Shown here in pieces: positions 1 to 10,714 of a stretch of DNA of 64,000 nucleotides (position 1 is its first letter; the number at the start of each line of letters is the position of its first letter). Both the position numbers and the translations under genes were made by a program. This DNA is from Termitomyces sp. T153 (taxonomy: Eukaryota; Basidiomycota; Agaricomycetes; Agaricales; Lyophyllaceae). The DNA lies in the NCBI GenBank assembly GCA_018296165.2, contig JACKQL020000162.1, positions 1-64,000 on the forward strand, in the 5' to 3' direction. The notes under the pieces were generated by a model, which saw only the letters and a list, made by a program, of their open reading frames with translations, searched no databases and was not told where the DNA came from.

Positions 1-312
1 GGGCTTAGCTTGGAACATAGTTAGACACTGGGTTAGGAAGATGCGTCACTTCCAGGAGTCACAGCCAGTAAATAGTTCAGGCTTTTGAATGTTGAGTTTT
101 CCTTCCCAAGCCAGTGTGTCACAAGTGTCATTCTGGGTATTTTAAGTTTGGGGCAGGGGTCCAGCATTGTAGTAGTAATGATAATCATTTCTGTTTCTGT
201 GCTGGGGGTGGAAGTTGTTCATGGCCAGGCTCCATCCTCCAGGTGGTCTGCCATTGGGAGGTCCACTACCAGGGGGTTGGCCCACATTGCCCCAAGGAGC
301 CCCTAAGGCCCA

Positions 313-1602
313 TCAAGGGGGAGGGGGCCCTCCAAGGGTGGGGGGTCCAAAGTAATTGGTGTTGGTAGGAGGGTTGGACATTGGAACAGGTGGGGGACAA
401 GGGGAGTTAGTGGGAAAAGGGGGTTGGGGTGCCCCAGGGCCTGTGGGCTGTCTCGGAGGGGCTGGGATGTTCTGGCAGGGTGGAAGAGTGTTAGTACAGA
501 GAGCACGGAGATTGAAGTGGGGAGGTCTGTCTTGTAGAGGGCCATTGCATGGAGCAGGCTCATCAGTGGGGTTACTAGGCTCATTGATATAGGAAAGAGT
601 CTGGTTGTCATCATTGATGCATAGGGGTGGCTGTTGTGAGTGGGGTTCATTGATGGTGGGCTGATCCCATATATGAAAGGCACTGGGGACAGAGTTGGCC
701 CAGGAACAAGCAGAAAGGGCCAAAGTATGGGTGGTGGGTTGTTCAAATAATCCCTCTGCAGGGTTGAGGTTCCTCAAGATGCTGGAGGCTGTGTTGAGTT
801 CTTCCTGCTGACAAGGAATGAGAGGCGGGGCTTCACTTTGTGTTCTGATGGGTTCCTTGCATTGCACATAGAAGAAGCAGGAGGAGTCCAGAGGGTCTTC
901 AAATGGGTGGGGGTTTAGACTGGTGTGAATTTCTTTGACTAAGGTACAGAGCTCATTCTGTAAATTAGTGTTGATTCCCAGAGTGCCTTGCATAATTTTG
1001 GGGAGGTTTCCTTGCAGGTAGCATTTGTGGAAGTTGAGGAGTTGATCCACCCAAACTTCCACAGTTGTGGGGGTGTCAGAGTAGCCTAGGTTGACAAGGA
1101 GAGTGTGAGCATGCCTTGCAAACTCCATGGGAGAGAGGTGGAGGAAGCAGAGGACTTTGTTGCACTGTTGGACATAGGCTTTGACTCTTTGCTGCCTGGG
1201 GGAAGGAGGAACTTGAGTGGAAAATGGCAGACAAGAAGGAGAATAATTATCTGGGTGCTCAAGAGGGGCTGGGGCTGCAGCAGGGACTGAGTACGCATAG
1301 TAGTGGGCAAAGGAGAGGTAGGCAGGGTTGGGGGGTGCTGTGGAGTATCCTCCGGAGTACATGCAGGGGTTGTTGCTATTGGTGGGGAATGTTGGAGGGC
1401 AGCACCAGCCCAGAAGTATTCCCTGGCTGATGGAGGGGGTGTAGAATGCCTGGTTGGAGTTAGGGGTCCAATGGCAGAGAACATACTGATCTGCAGGGGG
1501 GCCTGGGTAGAACAGGGCATATGGGTTCTCAGGGACTAGCTGACCATAGATGTTAGTTAGATAGCTGGCAGGGCTGTACATGGGGTTATATACAGACATC
1601 AA
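313..1602 (-). CDS. Putative gag-like protein of the family C element (429 aa)
   Basis: A 429-codon open frame starts 29 bases after the inner end of the LTR at 1632-2675. Residues 1-135 and the last 100 residues are low-complexity and rich in Pro, Asn, Tyr and Ser. Residues about 138-270 look globular and helical, with a run beginning RQQRVKAYVQQCNKVLCFLHL, as expected for a capsid-like core. There is no CCHC zinc knuckle. The frame is unbroken, unlike most transposon genes nearby. I do not recognise a family by sequence; the gag assignment rests on position directly after the LTR and on composition. It could instead be an unrelated element-borne protein. Confidence 0.5.
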   Translation of the reverse strand: MMSVYNPMYSPASYLTNIYGQLVPENPYALFYPGPPADQYVLCHWTPNSNQAFYTPSISQGILLGWCCPPTFPTNSNNPCMYSGGYSTAPPNPAYLSFAHYYAYSVPAAAPAPLEHPDNYSPSCLPFSTQVPPSPRQQRVKAYVQQCNKVLCFLHLSPMEFARHAHTLLVNLGYSDTPTTVEVWVDQLLNFHKCYLQGNLPKIMQGTLGINTNLQNELCTLVKEIHTSLNPHPFEDPLDSSCFFYVQCKEPIRTQSEAPPLIPCQQEELNTASSILRNLNPAEGLFEQPTTHTLALSACSWANSVPSAFHIWDQPTINEPHSQQPPLCINDDNQTLSYINEPSNPTDEPAPCNGPLQDRPPHFNLRALCTNTLPPCQNIPAPPRQPTGPGAPQPPFPTNSPCPPPVPMSNPPTNTNYFGPPTLGGPPPP

Positions 1603-1631
1603 GAACAGGGTAAGAGGGAGTCTTGATATTA

Positions 1632-2675
1632 TATCAGGTTCTACTGACTATGGGGGCTCAGCTACACTGGGTATGTGCAATGTCCTGCACTTATAACCTA
1701 GTACTCTGGGGTTTGCATGGAGTGTAGGGACTTGCAAGGGAAAGCTAGGGGAAGTGATCCAAGCAAGTCTGGAGTGGTCTGGGGAAGTCTAAGACCAAGT
1801 ATATTATGTGTTGGGCTTGGGTGGGTGTCAGGAACAGGTTTGCAGGCACACAAATAGATTGCAAGGCAAGTGGAGGCTTCATGAGTGATGGGGGCAGAGC
1901 CAGAGTTTGATGGGGGATCAATCAAGACTTGATGGGTTCCAGGGCCAAGCAAGGAGCAAGGTCTGGAGTTGTTGTAAGAATATTCAGGAGTCATAGCATG
2001 TGTGCAGAGTTTGTACTATTGTCAGAGTCAAAAGGACTTAGAGAAACAAAGAAAATAGAGATAATTGAGACAAGATGGAGGTGAGACAAGATGAGACTGA
2101 GAAAAGAAATAGATTCAAGACTAAAAATAGAAATAAAGACAGAAAGAGATGTGAGACACAAGTAACCAGTTAATGCAATATCAAGACTAGAGTATGAGGA
2201 GCTACTCTATGACTTATATACTGACTACTGGATAGCTCCAGGGAATGGTGGGCATGACAGCAGGGCTCAATGGAGCTATGTGGAGTCAATGGGTGTCAGG
2301 TATGATCAAGGGGCAGGCCACAGCAATATTCTGATGGGATCAGTTGGAGATGCAGGCTGCTCCAGGGTCATTGTGATGCTTTGGAGCAGGTTGGGTGAAC
2401 TAGGACAGGGGGTTGGGAGCATATGACATGGTCAGGAATGGTGGGGGAGGTCTCAGGAGCTCAGGGGATCCAGGGGAAGTGTTGATGGCTGCAGAGAAGG
2501 TGTCAGAGTTGACCAGGAGGGCTGTTGGGGTTTGCCAAAGAAGCATTGGAGTTGGCCAGAGTGGGTGCAGAGGGTGTATGTGGATTGGGGAGTTTGACGG
2601 GGTGTTGGGGGGGGACTCTGGGAGAGTGAGCAGGTTGGGAACAATGTGTGGGGGTCCAGGGAGCGGGTCGTGACA
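1632..2675 (-). repeat. Family C LTR (5' LTR of the left-edge element)
   Basis: Plus-strand ends are TATCAGGTTCTACTGA and GGGTCGTGACA. The other copies begin TGTCAGGTTC and end TGACA, so the canonical TG...CA ends survive with one G-to-A change. Internal matches with 51971-53057 include the shared run TTATAACCTAGT and the gggacttgcaaggg/agacttgcaaggg type segments in the same order. Confidence 0.75.
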
Positions 2676-3829
2676 GTGGCAAGGCATCCTTCTGACTAAA
2701 TTGGTTTATAATCCTATCAATCAGTGTGGTCTGCAACAATTTGACTATGCCATTTGGGTGATTCCACTACACCCCAATACCTATGACAAAACAAGGCAAG
2801 CCCAGGTCAGAAATCATCCATACTTGACACATTTGATTTTTGAACTGCTCATTTTCTTCCTTGCTGCTCACAATTGACAGAAAGTCATTGACATGGAGTG
2901 CTGCTATGATCATGCCTTGATCAGTTCCTCAATAATATATGCATGATTCAAAGGCTAGTCTTTTGAAACCCCACAATACCATGTTTTCATTGACAGTCTT
3001 GTTCCAAATTTGCCCTGCCTGCTTCATCCCATACAATCCTCACATCAACATCCAAACTCAGTCCTCCTTTCCTTTCTCTTCTAATCCCTCCAGTTGCTTC
3101 ATATATTGAGTTTCATCTTTGGGGAGAATTCCATAGAGGAATGCTGTTTTGATGTCTATTTGGGTTGCATCCTAACCTTTGGCTGCCATGAGATGGAGCA
3201 GGATGTGCCACAATTCCATGCATACTGTTGGTGAGGTTGTTTTGGTGTAGTCGCATCCATGTATTTATTCATATTCTTGAAATAGTAACCTAACTTCAAA
3301 TTGGGTCACATTCCCATGCTCATTGTGTTTTATTTTGAGGATAGGATGACCAGTCCTAATCTTTTGACTGGCTGGCACTGCCAATCTTGGAACAAGTTTG
3401 TACACTCCCATATCCCAAAGTGAATTGAGCTCATTGTAGTATGCAGCCTCCCATCTGTCTGCATCTGCTGACTCCCTGGCTTCAGCCCATGTCCTTGGTT
3501 CATCATTCACCCTGGGCATCAGTGGGTCATTCCCAAGTTCCTCTGCAGCACTCAGTAAGTATTCAATGTCTTTCAAAGATGCAATGTTGGCCAGATTGGG
3601 CCCGTGTATGTCTGGACCTTAATTGGCCCCTTGATTGATTTCTTCCAGTCTCTGATCATTTGCCATCTCTTGTTGCAAGGCTTGTATGTGTTCACCTGCC
3701 TTGATTGACTCTTGTACAGCCCTTTGAACATGTGATTGTGGAGCATTATCTGGATCAGTCCTTGCAGTCAGCACCTAGATGCAATTGGATTGTCAAAGGT
3801 GAGGTACTGGAGGTGCTTCTGCTGCATGT
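2676..3829 (-). pseudogene. Copia reverse transcriptase, N-terminal and central part, degenerate
   Basis: The open segment 3576-3265 (minus) reads as the start of the Copia RT domain: a W-x-x-A-x-x-x-E-L-x-x-L region followed by the motif leading to K-x-K. Downstream on the same strand, still readable through stops, are DIKTAFLYG (motif of DIKTAFLNG type), LYGMKQAG (YGLKQAG type) and ALHVNDFLSI at about 2880-2910. The last corresponds to the YVDD active site, so both its Tyr and its first Asp are changed. At 2675 the sequence switches to a family C LTR; at 3830 it switches to a family A LTR. Confidence 0.8.
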
Positions 3830-4778
3830 TGATGTGCTCCTATGCCGCCTAGTGCCGTGCAAGAGACCTAAAAAGAGGACCTAACACTAGTCACTAGATA
3901 GGGTAGCTGGCAGTAGGAAGTTAATAGTTGAGGGCGAGTCAGTAACCGTCCCAGAGAACTAGAGCGAGAGTTACGTTGTGGAGTGAAGTCGATAGAAGTC
4001 ACTATTACTAGCAGAAGCCGGTAAACTGGTTGCTAGCCATAGTTGCTAGCGTTGTTAAGTCAGATTAACTAAAATAGGCACCTGCAGTTGGCACCCCACT
4101 AAGTCAAGGTCAAAGTCAAGGAGACTTATTGCTAAGCCTAGGTCAAAGGCAATAAAAAGAGCAAAAGAGGCAAAGTGAAATCCCTTGCAGGTAGGCTCAA
4201 AGGTAGCAGTGCTCCGATTGTTCTTGTCTGGCTAGTGTCTATGTACAGTCAGTATTTATACATTTCAAAGTATAGTATGGGAAAGTAAACAAATAGGCAC
4301 CACTAGCAATGGTGTCTGTCACTGGGTTTAGGGTGCATACAAGGCGTCAGTCTGTAACTAAGTGAAAAATCATAGGCGAAGTCTTGGCAGCACCTAATTG
4401 CAAATGAAACCAAAAAGTAACAAATCCGATGTCAATACCTGAAGCATAGATGCTGTTGAAGTATGTTGGTAAACTCAGCAAAAGAAATGACAGTAAAAAG
4501 GTACGTGTCTGATAATTTGTCCATATATAGTAAGGGAATGCCGTTTCGTTGCTAGGATCGCTAGGGTCGCTAATAATCATTGCTAGGGAGGGTCTAGGCC
4601 TTGATGATTTAGGCCCAGGTTCCAGACTCCACATGATGTTTCTCATGATCTGTAATTCTCACAGTCACTAAAGTCTCGTGTGCTGAGTGTTGTGACTTGT
4701 GTCGGATTCAAGGTAGTCAGCTGCCGCTGAGTCCAAAATGCCAAAAAAATAGTGCTCAGCGATAACTGGGGCTCATCA
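3830..4778 (-). repeat. Family A LTR, 3' copy
   Basis: A 949-bp direct repeat of 15000-15948. Read on the minus strand it begins TGATGAGCCCCAG and ends GGAGCACATCA. It is preceded on that strand by a polypurine tract (TATGGGGGAGGA at 4790-4779). It holds a 99-codon open frame (4646-4347, -) that is also open in the other LTR. Confidence 0.92.
4253..4260 (-). promoter_or_regulatory. TATA box in the family A LTR
   Basis: TATAAATA on the minus strand (the element's sense strand). The same octamer occurs at the equivalent place in the other LTR (15423-15430) and in the older family A copy (42490-42497, +), even though the surrounding sequence of the old copy is heavily diverged. This points to a conserved core promoter. 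Confidence 0.55.
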
Positions 4779-4790
4779 TCCTCCCCCATA
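4779..4790 (-). other. Polypurine tract of the family A element
   Basis: TATGGGGGAGGA on the minus strand lies directly upstream of the 3' LTR. This is the position and composition of a plus-strand priming site for LTR retrotransposons. Confidence 0.6.
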
Positions 4791-4956
4791 CTGAAATATT
4801 GACTGTCCTCAGTCAACCCCAAAAATCACGTGCTTGATTGCTTGGTCCGTGCGCCAGAGGGATTCAAATAAAAATGGCTGGCAGTATTGCTTGAACTTCA
4901 TCATCCCCACTTTCTTCTTATCTACTACTCTCCCCTACCATCTTGATCTTATTGCT

Positions 4957-6969
4957 ATGTCCGATCTTGCCTCTCAGTTCAAAAAGACTATGATGGCCCA
5001 CGCCTTCCTAGAACGTGTCGACCAATTGCTTACCATGGCTTGTGCTTCCCTGGCAAAAGATTCTTGCTTGGCAGTCACCGCTATCTTTCAGACATGGCTG
5101 CAGTGGTTCAAGACTGCAGGGAGTGGGGTTGAGTGGCCGGAGTTAGTGACTGTCAAGAAGGAGTGTCACCAACTATACAAGCAGTACAAGGGGGAAGAAT
5201 GGGTTCGCCCATTTGACGTCCACTTTGTAAGTCTCTGCTTTTCTTCTCTTAGCAACATTACTAACACAATTGCTAGGCGCCAGTTGATCCCTCCTTGGAG
5301 TTCCTCATGGACAACCTTATGGCAGGAATGATGGTAAGTGCTCCAGCAGTCGCTAGTGCTAGCGACACTGCTAAGGTATGTCAGCTTTTTGAAGAATTGT
5401 CATCAAATGACCAGTTCTTCTTCTAGCACCTGGTAGGTGCGTTAGCAGTGGCAAGGGGGGAGGGACAGAGTGAGGGTTGTGGGGGCAAGGAGGAGGCAAA
5501 TCGTGGGGACATTCAAGAGGCGGGCCCCTTGACTCCCAAGGCAGCAGCTGGCGGTGTTGCTAGGGGGTTGGCAACAACTCCAAGGAGCAAAGGGAAGGGG
5601 AAGGCAAAGGCATGAGACAAGGAGGACAAGGATATTGAAGTGAGTCTCCTTCTTTTCTTTTTCACTAACTCTTGGCAACGATCACTAACTGCTCTTGTAG
5701 GAACAAGTTGAAGAAATGTTTACCGACAAGCGCTTGGCAACCCTACTTCATTGGCAAAAGGCCTCTATGGTGGTGGACACTGGCCTGGGAGCTGGCGTGA
5801 AGTTGGAGAAGGCCAAGGGTAAGGTGACAGTGTTGCTAGTGAAGCAACAAGAGTATAAGCGCATGCAAGGAGCGGTGAGTACTTAGTGATTGTTTCTTTC
5901 TTTGTCGCTAACCACTTCCTCTAGTGCGACAACTGCTGGGCCGATAATGACCCAGAGGGCTGCTGGTACCCCATGGGGGTCCAGCCCTGTTATTGTTGTG
6001 ACAGCACGAGGAAAAGCTGTTTGCACAGCGGACGGTCATTGAGGAGCACTGGCGGCAAGTTCACTAAGAGGATAGCAATGAAGGCAGCGTCGGTAAGGAA
6101 TGTGAGGGCTTTTGTGGAGTGACAGCAGGAGTTAGTGAGAAGAGGGGAGCCCATTGAGCTCAAGCCTTCTAGCTTGAGCTTGCTGACATCACAAGAGGAG
6201 GTGACAAGTGGGAGTAGCGAGGGCACTAAGGCAAAGAGTAAGGAGTGGGTGGAGAGCAATGAAGACAGTGGCAACGGCGGTGGCAACAGCAACAATGACA
6301 ATGAAGTGCCTCTGGCACCAACACAAGCAGCAAGTCCTGCATCAGTTGCTAGTGCCAAGCAACCCCAAATGGTTGCTAGCAAGGAGGGAGAAGGGGATGT
6401 GGAGATGAGGGAGACAACTCCCTTAGCGATGGTCGCTGAGGTGGAGCTGGAGGCAAGCGACATGGAGGTTGAGGGCGAGGAAGAGTTCAAGGCCGCCCCA
6501 GCCACCATCAAGGAGGATGAGGAGGAGGAACGGGCTGAGGAGGTAGAAGTCCAACGATGGGTAAGTTCTTCCTTTTCGCTATCTTCTAGATTGCTAACCG
6601 CTTTGCTAGGGGACCTGGAGCAACACTCCATTGCACCAAATTGGTGATGACAAGCTGGAGTGGTTGGGCAAGGATCTGGGTTGGCCAACGCCGCTAACAT
6701 CAGCGGCGTCGCTAGCGGATTTTGATGAGAGGGCAGCAGGAGTGGAACGGCAGTTCCAGAGGGAGCTGAAGGCTGCTAGAGAGGAGTTGTTAGCAGCGCG
6801 GGCTCATTATGCTGTCACCAGGTGAATGTTGGCAACTCTGGCAGGATACCAGCATGACTGTCAGGCCTTCCTGGCCTGGTAGGAGGAGAACAACATTGGG
6901 GAAGGAGACTGGGAGGAGGTGGAGGATTCTATGGAGGTGCCTGACAATGACGCTGACCTCGACTCCTAG
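4957..6969 (+). pseudogene. Spliced Cys-rich accessory gene carried antisense inside the family A element; disabled
   Basis: Function unknown. Six exons in one consistent phase can be traced: 4957-5226, 5277-5375, 5427-5639, 5701-5874, 5925-6560 and 6610-6969, joined by introns of 49-61 nt with GTAAG/GTATG/GTGAG donors and TAG acceptors. The start ATG opens MSDLASQFKKT. Exon 5 begins with a CDNCW segment followed by PCYCCD and KSC, a Cys pattern that could bind zinc. The middle is acidic and low-complexity; the last exon is helical and Glu-rich, ending in an acidic tail before TAG at 6967. Four stops break it: TGA 5613, TGA 6120, TGA 6823 and TAG 6880, each explicable by one C-to-T or G-to-A change. 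It runs opposite to gag-pol, between integrase and the 3' LTR, so it needs its own promoter or an LTR promoter acting in reverse. It could be a captured host gene or a standard extra gene of this family. Confidence 0.7.
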
Positions 6970-7512
6970 CGCCAGTTGCCTCCTATATAATTTTATTTAG
7001 TTTTTTCACAGTACGGACACAGACTAGCCCCCTTAAGGGGCTCCAAAAAAAATGTATAGTATTTTGGCCATAGTTCAGAAACTTTGAGAGAAAAACAGAG
7101 AAAAGCAAGATCAATGGGTATTATGCACTGGCGACTGTCACCTAACGCTAGCGACGCGTGAAGGCAAATGCTCAGTAGGTCATCATGGCGAAATACCTCT
7201 AGAGGCATGCCGAGCGCTGGCGACAGAAGGGCCAAGCGCAGCATCGAAACAAAGAAAGAATGTAAAGTAATGGGTCTGTGAAATGCTCCTTAACTAAAGT
7301 AACAACAATGAAAGAGTAGTGAAAATGAAAGGACTTAATGTTTTTGTAAGGGATTCATGATAGTTTCCTGGATAATAGGGGTTGGCACAATAAAAAACAA
7401 AGCAGAGTCAAGATAAGTTGCTAAGGCTTAGCGAATGGTAGTTTTCTTCTTCATTGGTGGCGTTGCCAGTGTCATCATCATCAATGAGTTCAGTTCGCTC
7501 CAGTTCTCTGAG
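6970..7512. other. Non-coding spacer between the antisense gene and integrase
   Basis: About 540 bases between the convergent antisense gene and the integrase stop. A short minus-strand open frame (7244-6993) shows no recognisable domain. It presumably holds the 3' ends of both transcripts. Confidence 0.4.
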
Positions 7513-8643
7513 TCAAGAGGTGTTGATGTCAAAAGTGTTGCTAGGCACTGTTATGTGTTCTCTAGCAAAATAGGGAACTAAACAAAAGGCGGCAACAGGA
7601 CAATGCAGTACGGAGCCATCTAGTTCACAAATAATGTAAGCGCCTCCATGGTTGCGAGAGATTACCACTAAGGGGCCTAGGTAACAAGGCTTCATCTTCT
7701 TGTTATGCATTACCTCAATTCTAATATTCCTCATCAGTACAAGGTCACCTGCTTTGAAGTTGTAATTGCAAATTGTAGCGGTGTGTTCTGTTTCAAAGCG
7801 AATGGCTGCTAAGCGACGAGCGCTAAGAACGTGACTGTGAAGGCGGTCGAGATCCTCTTGGCGGCATTGAAGATCGATTGCTCGGTGGGCTATGAGGTCT
7901 GTTGTCAACAATAGCGAGTTTGACGGTGGTTGCAAATATGTCGCTTCTACTATGTCAGCTGGCAAGAGAGGGTGGGTACTGGTTGTCATGAAGTAAGGGG
8001 AGCAACCCATTTGTTTGTGAATAGTAACCCATTCTGACCAAAATACAGAGTAAGTAGCAGTACTCCACCTGGACTGATCACCATCAACCGCTTTGAAGAG
8101 GGCTTGGCAAACATCAAAATGGGGCCGCTCTACTATTCCATTAGCATGCTTATTGTAACCAGAGATTTGGATGTGGTGCAAATTATACTTCTTTGCCAAG
8201 TAGGTAACTGCCTTTAGGATGGGAGGTCCATTGTCTGTAACTATTTCACTAAGTGCTCCCCAACAACAGATGACGTCCTCATACAGCCACCTAGCGGTGG
8301 CTTTGGTGTTTTCTCTGGCAAGCATATGAAACTTGGGGTAATGAGTTAGCAAACAACGTCCTTGAATGATATATTTGAACTTATTGGAGGGAGGCATGAA
8401 CATGGTGTCCATGTATATCTTGCTAAACAAGGGCACTGGCATAGCGACAGTTGGTGGGATGAGAACTTTGGTCGTCTGGTGTATCTGGCAGAGGTGGCAG
8501 GTCCGAAGGTACCATACTATATCAGTGCTAACTTGAGGCCACCAAAATCGTTCTAAAAGGGCTGAGCAAGTAGCAAAAAGTCCTCTATGACCCAAGTTGT
8601 CATGCATGGCTTTCAAGATCTGTAAGCGGCTAGCAATAGGCAT
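7513..8643 (-). CDS. Family A integrase (376 aa open segment)
   Basis: This segment of the pol polyprotein inserts the element's cDNA into chromosomes. Near the start is an HHCC zinc-binding domain: H-x4-H in HDNLGHRG and the C-x2-C pair in RTCHLCQ. The catalytic core shows D in YMDTMF, D in VTDNGPP and E in GIVERPHF, so the D,D,E triad is complete. The C-terminal part has a basic beta-rich region (GDLVLMRNIR, LGPLVVISR). No chromodomain is seen. The frame has no internal stop, although it is separated from RNase H by a TGA at about 8664, so it cannot be made as part of an intact polyprotein in this copy. Confidence 0.88.
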   Translation of the reverse strand: MPIASRLQILKAMHDNLGHRGLFATCSALLERFWWPQVSTDIVWYLRTCHLCQIHQTTKVLIPPTVAMPVPLFSKIYMDTMFMPPSNKFKYIIQGRCLLTHYPKFHMLARENTKATARWLYEDVICCWGALSEIVTDNGPPILKAVTYLAKKYNLHHIQISGYNKHANGIVERPHFDVCQALFKAVDGDQSRWSTATYSVFWSEWVTIHKQMGCSPYFMTTSTHPLLPADIVEATYLQPPSNSLLLTTDLIAHRAIDLQCRQEDLDRLHSHVLSARRLAAIRFETEHTATICNYNFKAGDLVLMRNIRIEVMHNKKMKPCYLGPLVVISRNHGGAYIICELDGSVLHCPVAAFCLVPYFAREHITVPSNTFDINTS

Positions 8644-8664
8644 GAACAGCTTATGAGTGCCATC

Positions 8665-9678
8665 TCAACTTCTTTGCCAAAGTTTGCCTCCAGTAGCAAA
8701 GAACATAGAGGCATAGCAAATGAAAGTGGCATAGTCTTTGTTGCTAAGGCCCTCAGGTCTGACAAGATTGTGAAGCCATTTTTCAACTAGAAGTATGTGA
8801 GCGTCGCTGGCAATAGCTTTGGCACTGCAAGGTACATTGCTATAAGTAGTGGTGCCATCATCTTGGAGGGGTTGAATATTGTCGCTGGTTGCTAACTGGG
8901 GGGCAGTGCCGGTGTTACTGGCAAAAGTCACTAAAGGATGTGAAGAATCGTACTTGGCCAGCAGAGGTAGGTGATGGGAAGCCATGGAAACTTGGCAAAG
9001 TAGCGGCAGTGGTAACTGAACTTGGTGAATGAACCCATGTAGGCAATCTATCCAATTCTCATAAACAGAGCTGTTGCTATCATCTGCTGGAGGGTCGCCA
9101 GGCTGTGGTGGGTGTAGCAAAAGACCATCAGGGCCATGGAAAGTTCCTTTGACATGGACCAGCTCAAAGTGAAACATCAAAATTGCCATAATCCAGCATT
9201 TCATGCTAGCAGAAGGCTGGATGTCAGGGTTCTGAAGCATACCCTTAATGTAGCGAGCGTCGACTTCGATGATAAGGTTCCTAACACCAATGAGGTACAT
9301 CCATAAAGCTTGTAGCACTCGATAAAGGCCATAGAGTTCCAACTTGGGCTGACTGAATCTGGCTTCTCTGTTGTTTAGCGTAATCGATCCAAAGCGGTTG
9401 TAGCGGTGCTCCTTGTGATTGTTGCTAGTGCACTGACATAGGTAATATCTGACTGCTATGTGCAAGGTGTCCACCACTAGGATGACAGGTTCAGGCAATT
9501 CATAGTCAATAGGAACTAAGGGCTTAGCATCTTGTAAGGCTTTCACGAGGTCTCGTTGAGCATTTATCTGGTCAGGGCCAAATTCGAAAGGGATGCCAAC
9601 GCGAGTAAGTTTCATTAGATTGTTGGCTTGATGGGCAAAGTTCTTGACAAAAATCCTAAGTACCCCAACTGTGCCCAA
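8665..9678 (-). pseudogene. Family A RNase H and connection region
   Basis: A 337-codon open segment between RT and integrase. The start (RIFVKNFAHQANNLMKLTR) matches the RT thumb/connection of Gypsy elements. PVILVVDTLHIAVRYYL, EARFSQPKLELYGLYRVLQ and IIEVDARYIKGML correspond to the RNase H core; the first has the VD of the usual VDAS motif. The latter half (about residues 190-337) is the spacer before the integrase zinc domain. Stops separate it from the neighbouring pol segments. Confidence 0.75.
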
Positions 9679-9948
9679 AAAGGCTCAGACCTCCGATAGC
9701 GACTTGCAAGAGCCCCATCGCTCAATTAGGGCTAAGCGACTTTTGTCAGGAATTCGTCTGCTAGGAGTGCAAACATGACCTAGAATCTTGAAAGTTGGGG
9801 CGCAAAGAACAAGTTTGTGACCAGAAAAAGTGCCACCGCAATATTTCATTTGCTGGAGAACCCTGTTGAGAAGCTCAAAGAATTCCCATAGCGCTAGGCA
9901 AATGTTTGGATTAGCAGGATGCTTAGTGGGTTTACTGTTAACAATCTT

Positions 9949-10492
9949 TCAGTCTTTAGGTCCTTTAATGCCAACGTTATCAATAAAGCTGAGCACGTTA
10001 TGGGGGATCTCTGGCTGCAAAATGAAAGTAATATTGTTGTGAAAAATAGGCACAGAGTTGGTCCATCCCATTGGCAAGGTTACTAAGCGGAGAGCGCCAA
10101 ACGGAGTCTGGAATGTTGTTAAGTCGTGTGAAGTGGGGTTAATAAGCCACTTGTTGTAGCCAATGTAGAGGTTGAGAGTAGTGCCACAGATGCATCCAGC
10201 AAAAGATTCTGCAACGTGGTCTGGAAAGGGTGGTACTCCAGAATGGTGAATGGTGACATGGTTTAGTGGCTCAAGACTGCACAATTCTGAGCTTACCATT
10301 CTTCTTGAGAACACAAAACCATTGCAAGCGGTAAGCGGAGTTCAAAGGTTTGTAAACACCAGTGCTAATCTTGTCACAAATAATCTCGCATACTTCCTTT
10401 TCTAGTCCTGGGAGTATGGGGCAATTGTGCTGGACCCATGGTACGTGCAGAATTGTTGGTATGCGTACTGGCAGGAAAAAGTCGGGGCACAA
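9949..10492 (-). pseudogene. Family A reverse transcriptase, frameshifted
   Basis: Two overlapping minus-strand frames, 10492-10271 and 10314-9949, together carry the RT fingers and palm. Visible are SAYRLQWFCVLKKNGKLR, FQTPFGALRLVTLPMGWTNS, and FIDNVGIKGPK at the active site. Gypsy elements have F/Y-x-D-D here, so the second catalytic Asp reads Asn. A frameshift near 10290-10310 breaks the domain. Bases 9679-9948 continue the RT palm with broken frames. Confidence 0.82.
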
Positions 10493-10714
10493 ACTTCCTC
10501 ATTCAGAATCTTCCCAAGCAAACGCTTTTTCCTGCTTGGCGACCATGTCAACTAGTACGTTGATTTGGTCGGTAGTGAGGAATCCTGTGTCGTGGTCCTT
10601 AACAAGTTTTGCTTGTTGTTCCCTAGTGAGTCGCTTTGTTGGGATGAAAGGTGGCAGATTTGGATTGAGCAGAGGGATTGTCGCTAGTGGATTGCCAATA
10701 ATCTGACACTCGAT

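Larger units (their letters stand above)
1..2675 (-). mobile_element. Family C LTR retrotransposon, 5' part (5' LTR plus gag), truncated by the window edge
   Basis: Read on the minus strand, an LTR of about 1.04 kb (2675 down to 1632) is followed within 30 bases by a long Pro/Asn/Tyr-rich open frame (1602 down to 313). That is the order of a 5' LTR and a gag gene. The LTR matches, by eye, two other copies in the window at 13187-14318 and 51971-53057. On the right the element abuts Copia reverse-transcriptase sequence, so it inserted into the Copia element. The left end lies outside the window, so a target-site duplication cannot be tested. Bases 1-312 show no further clear coding domain. No protease, RT or integrase of this family is visible here. 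Confidence 0.7.

Noticed and set aside
303..746. A 147-codon minus frame overlapping the gag-like gene
   Set aside because: A low-complexity shadow of the Pro-rich end of the 429-codon frame.
5240..5252. An earlier acceptor (CTTAG near 5252) for the first intron of the antisense gene
   Set aside because: It gives a 24-26-nt intron; the acceptor at 5276 gives a 50-nt intron and a continuous frame.
5990..6700. A 236-codon minus-strand frame rich in Ser and Leu
   Set aside because: It is the mirror of the acidic, Glu/Ser-rich exon 5 of the antisense gene; the plus frame has exon structure and this one does not.
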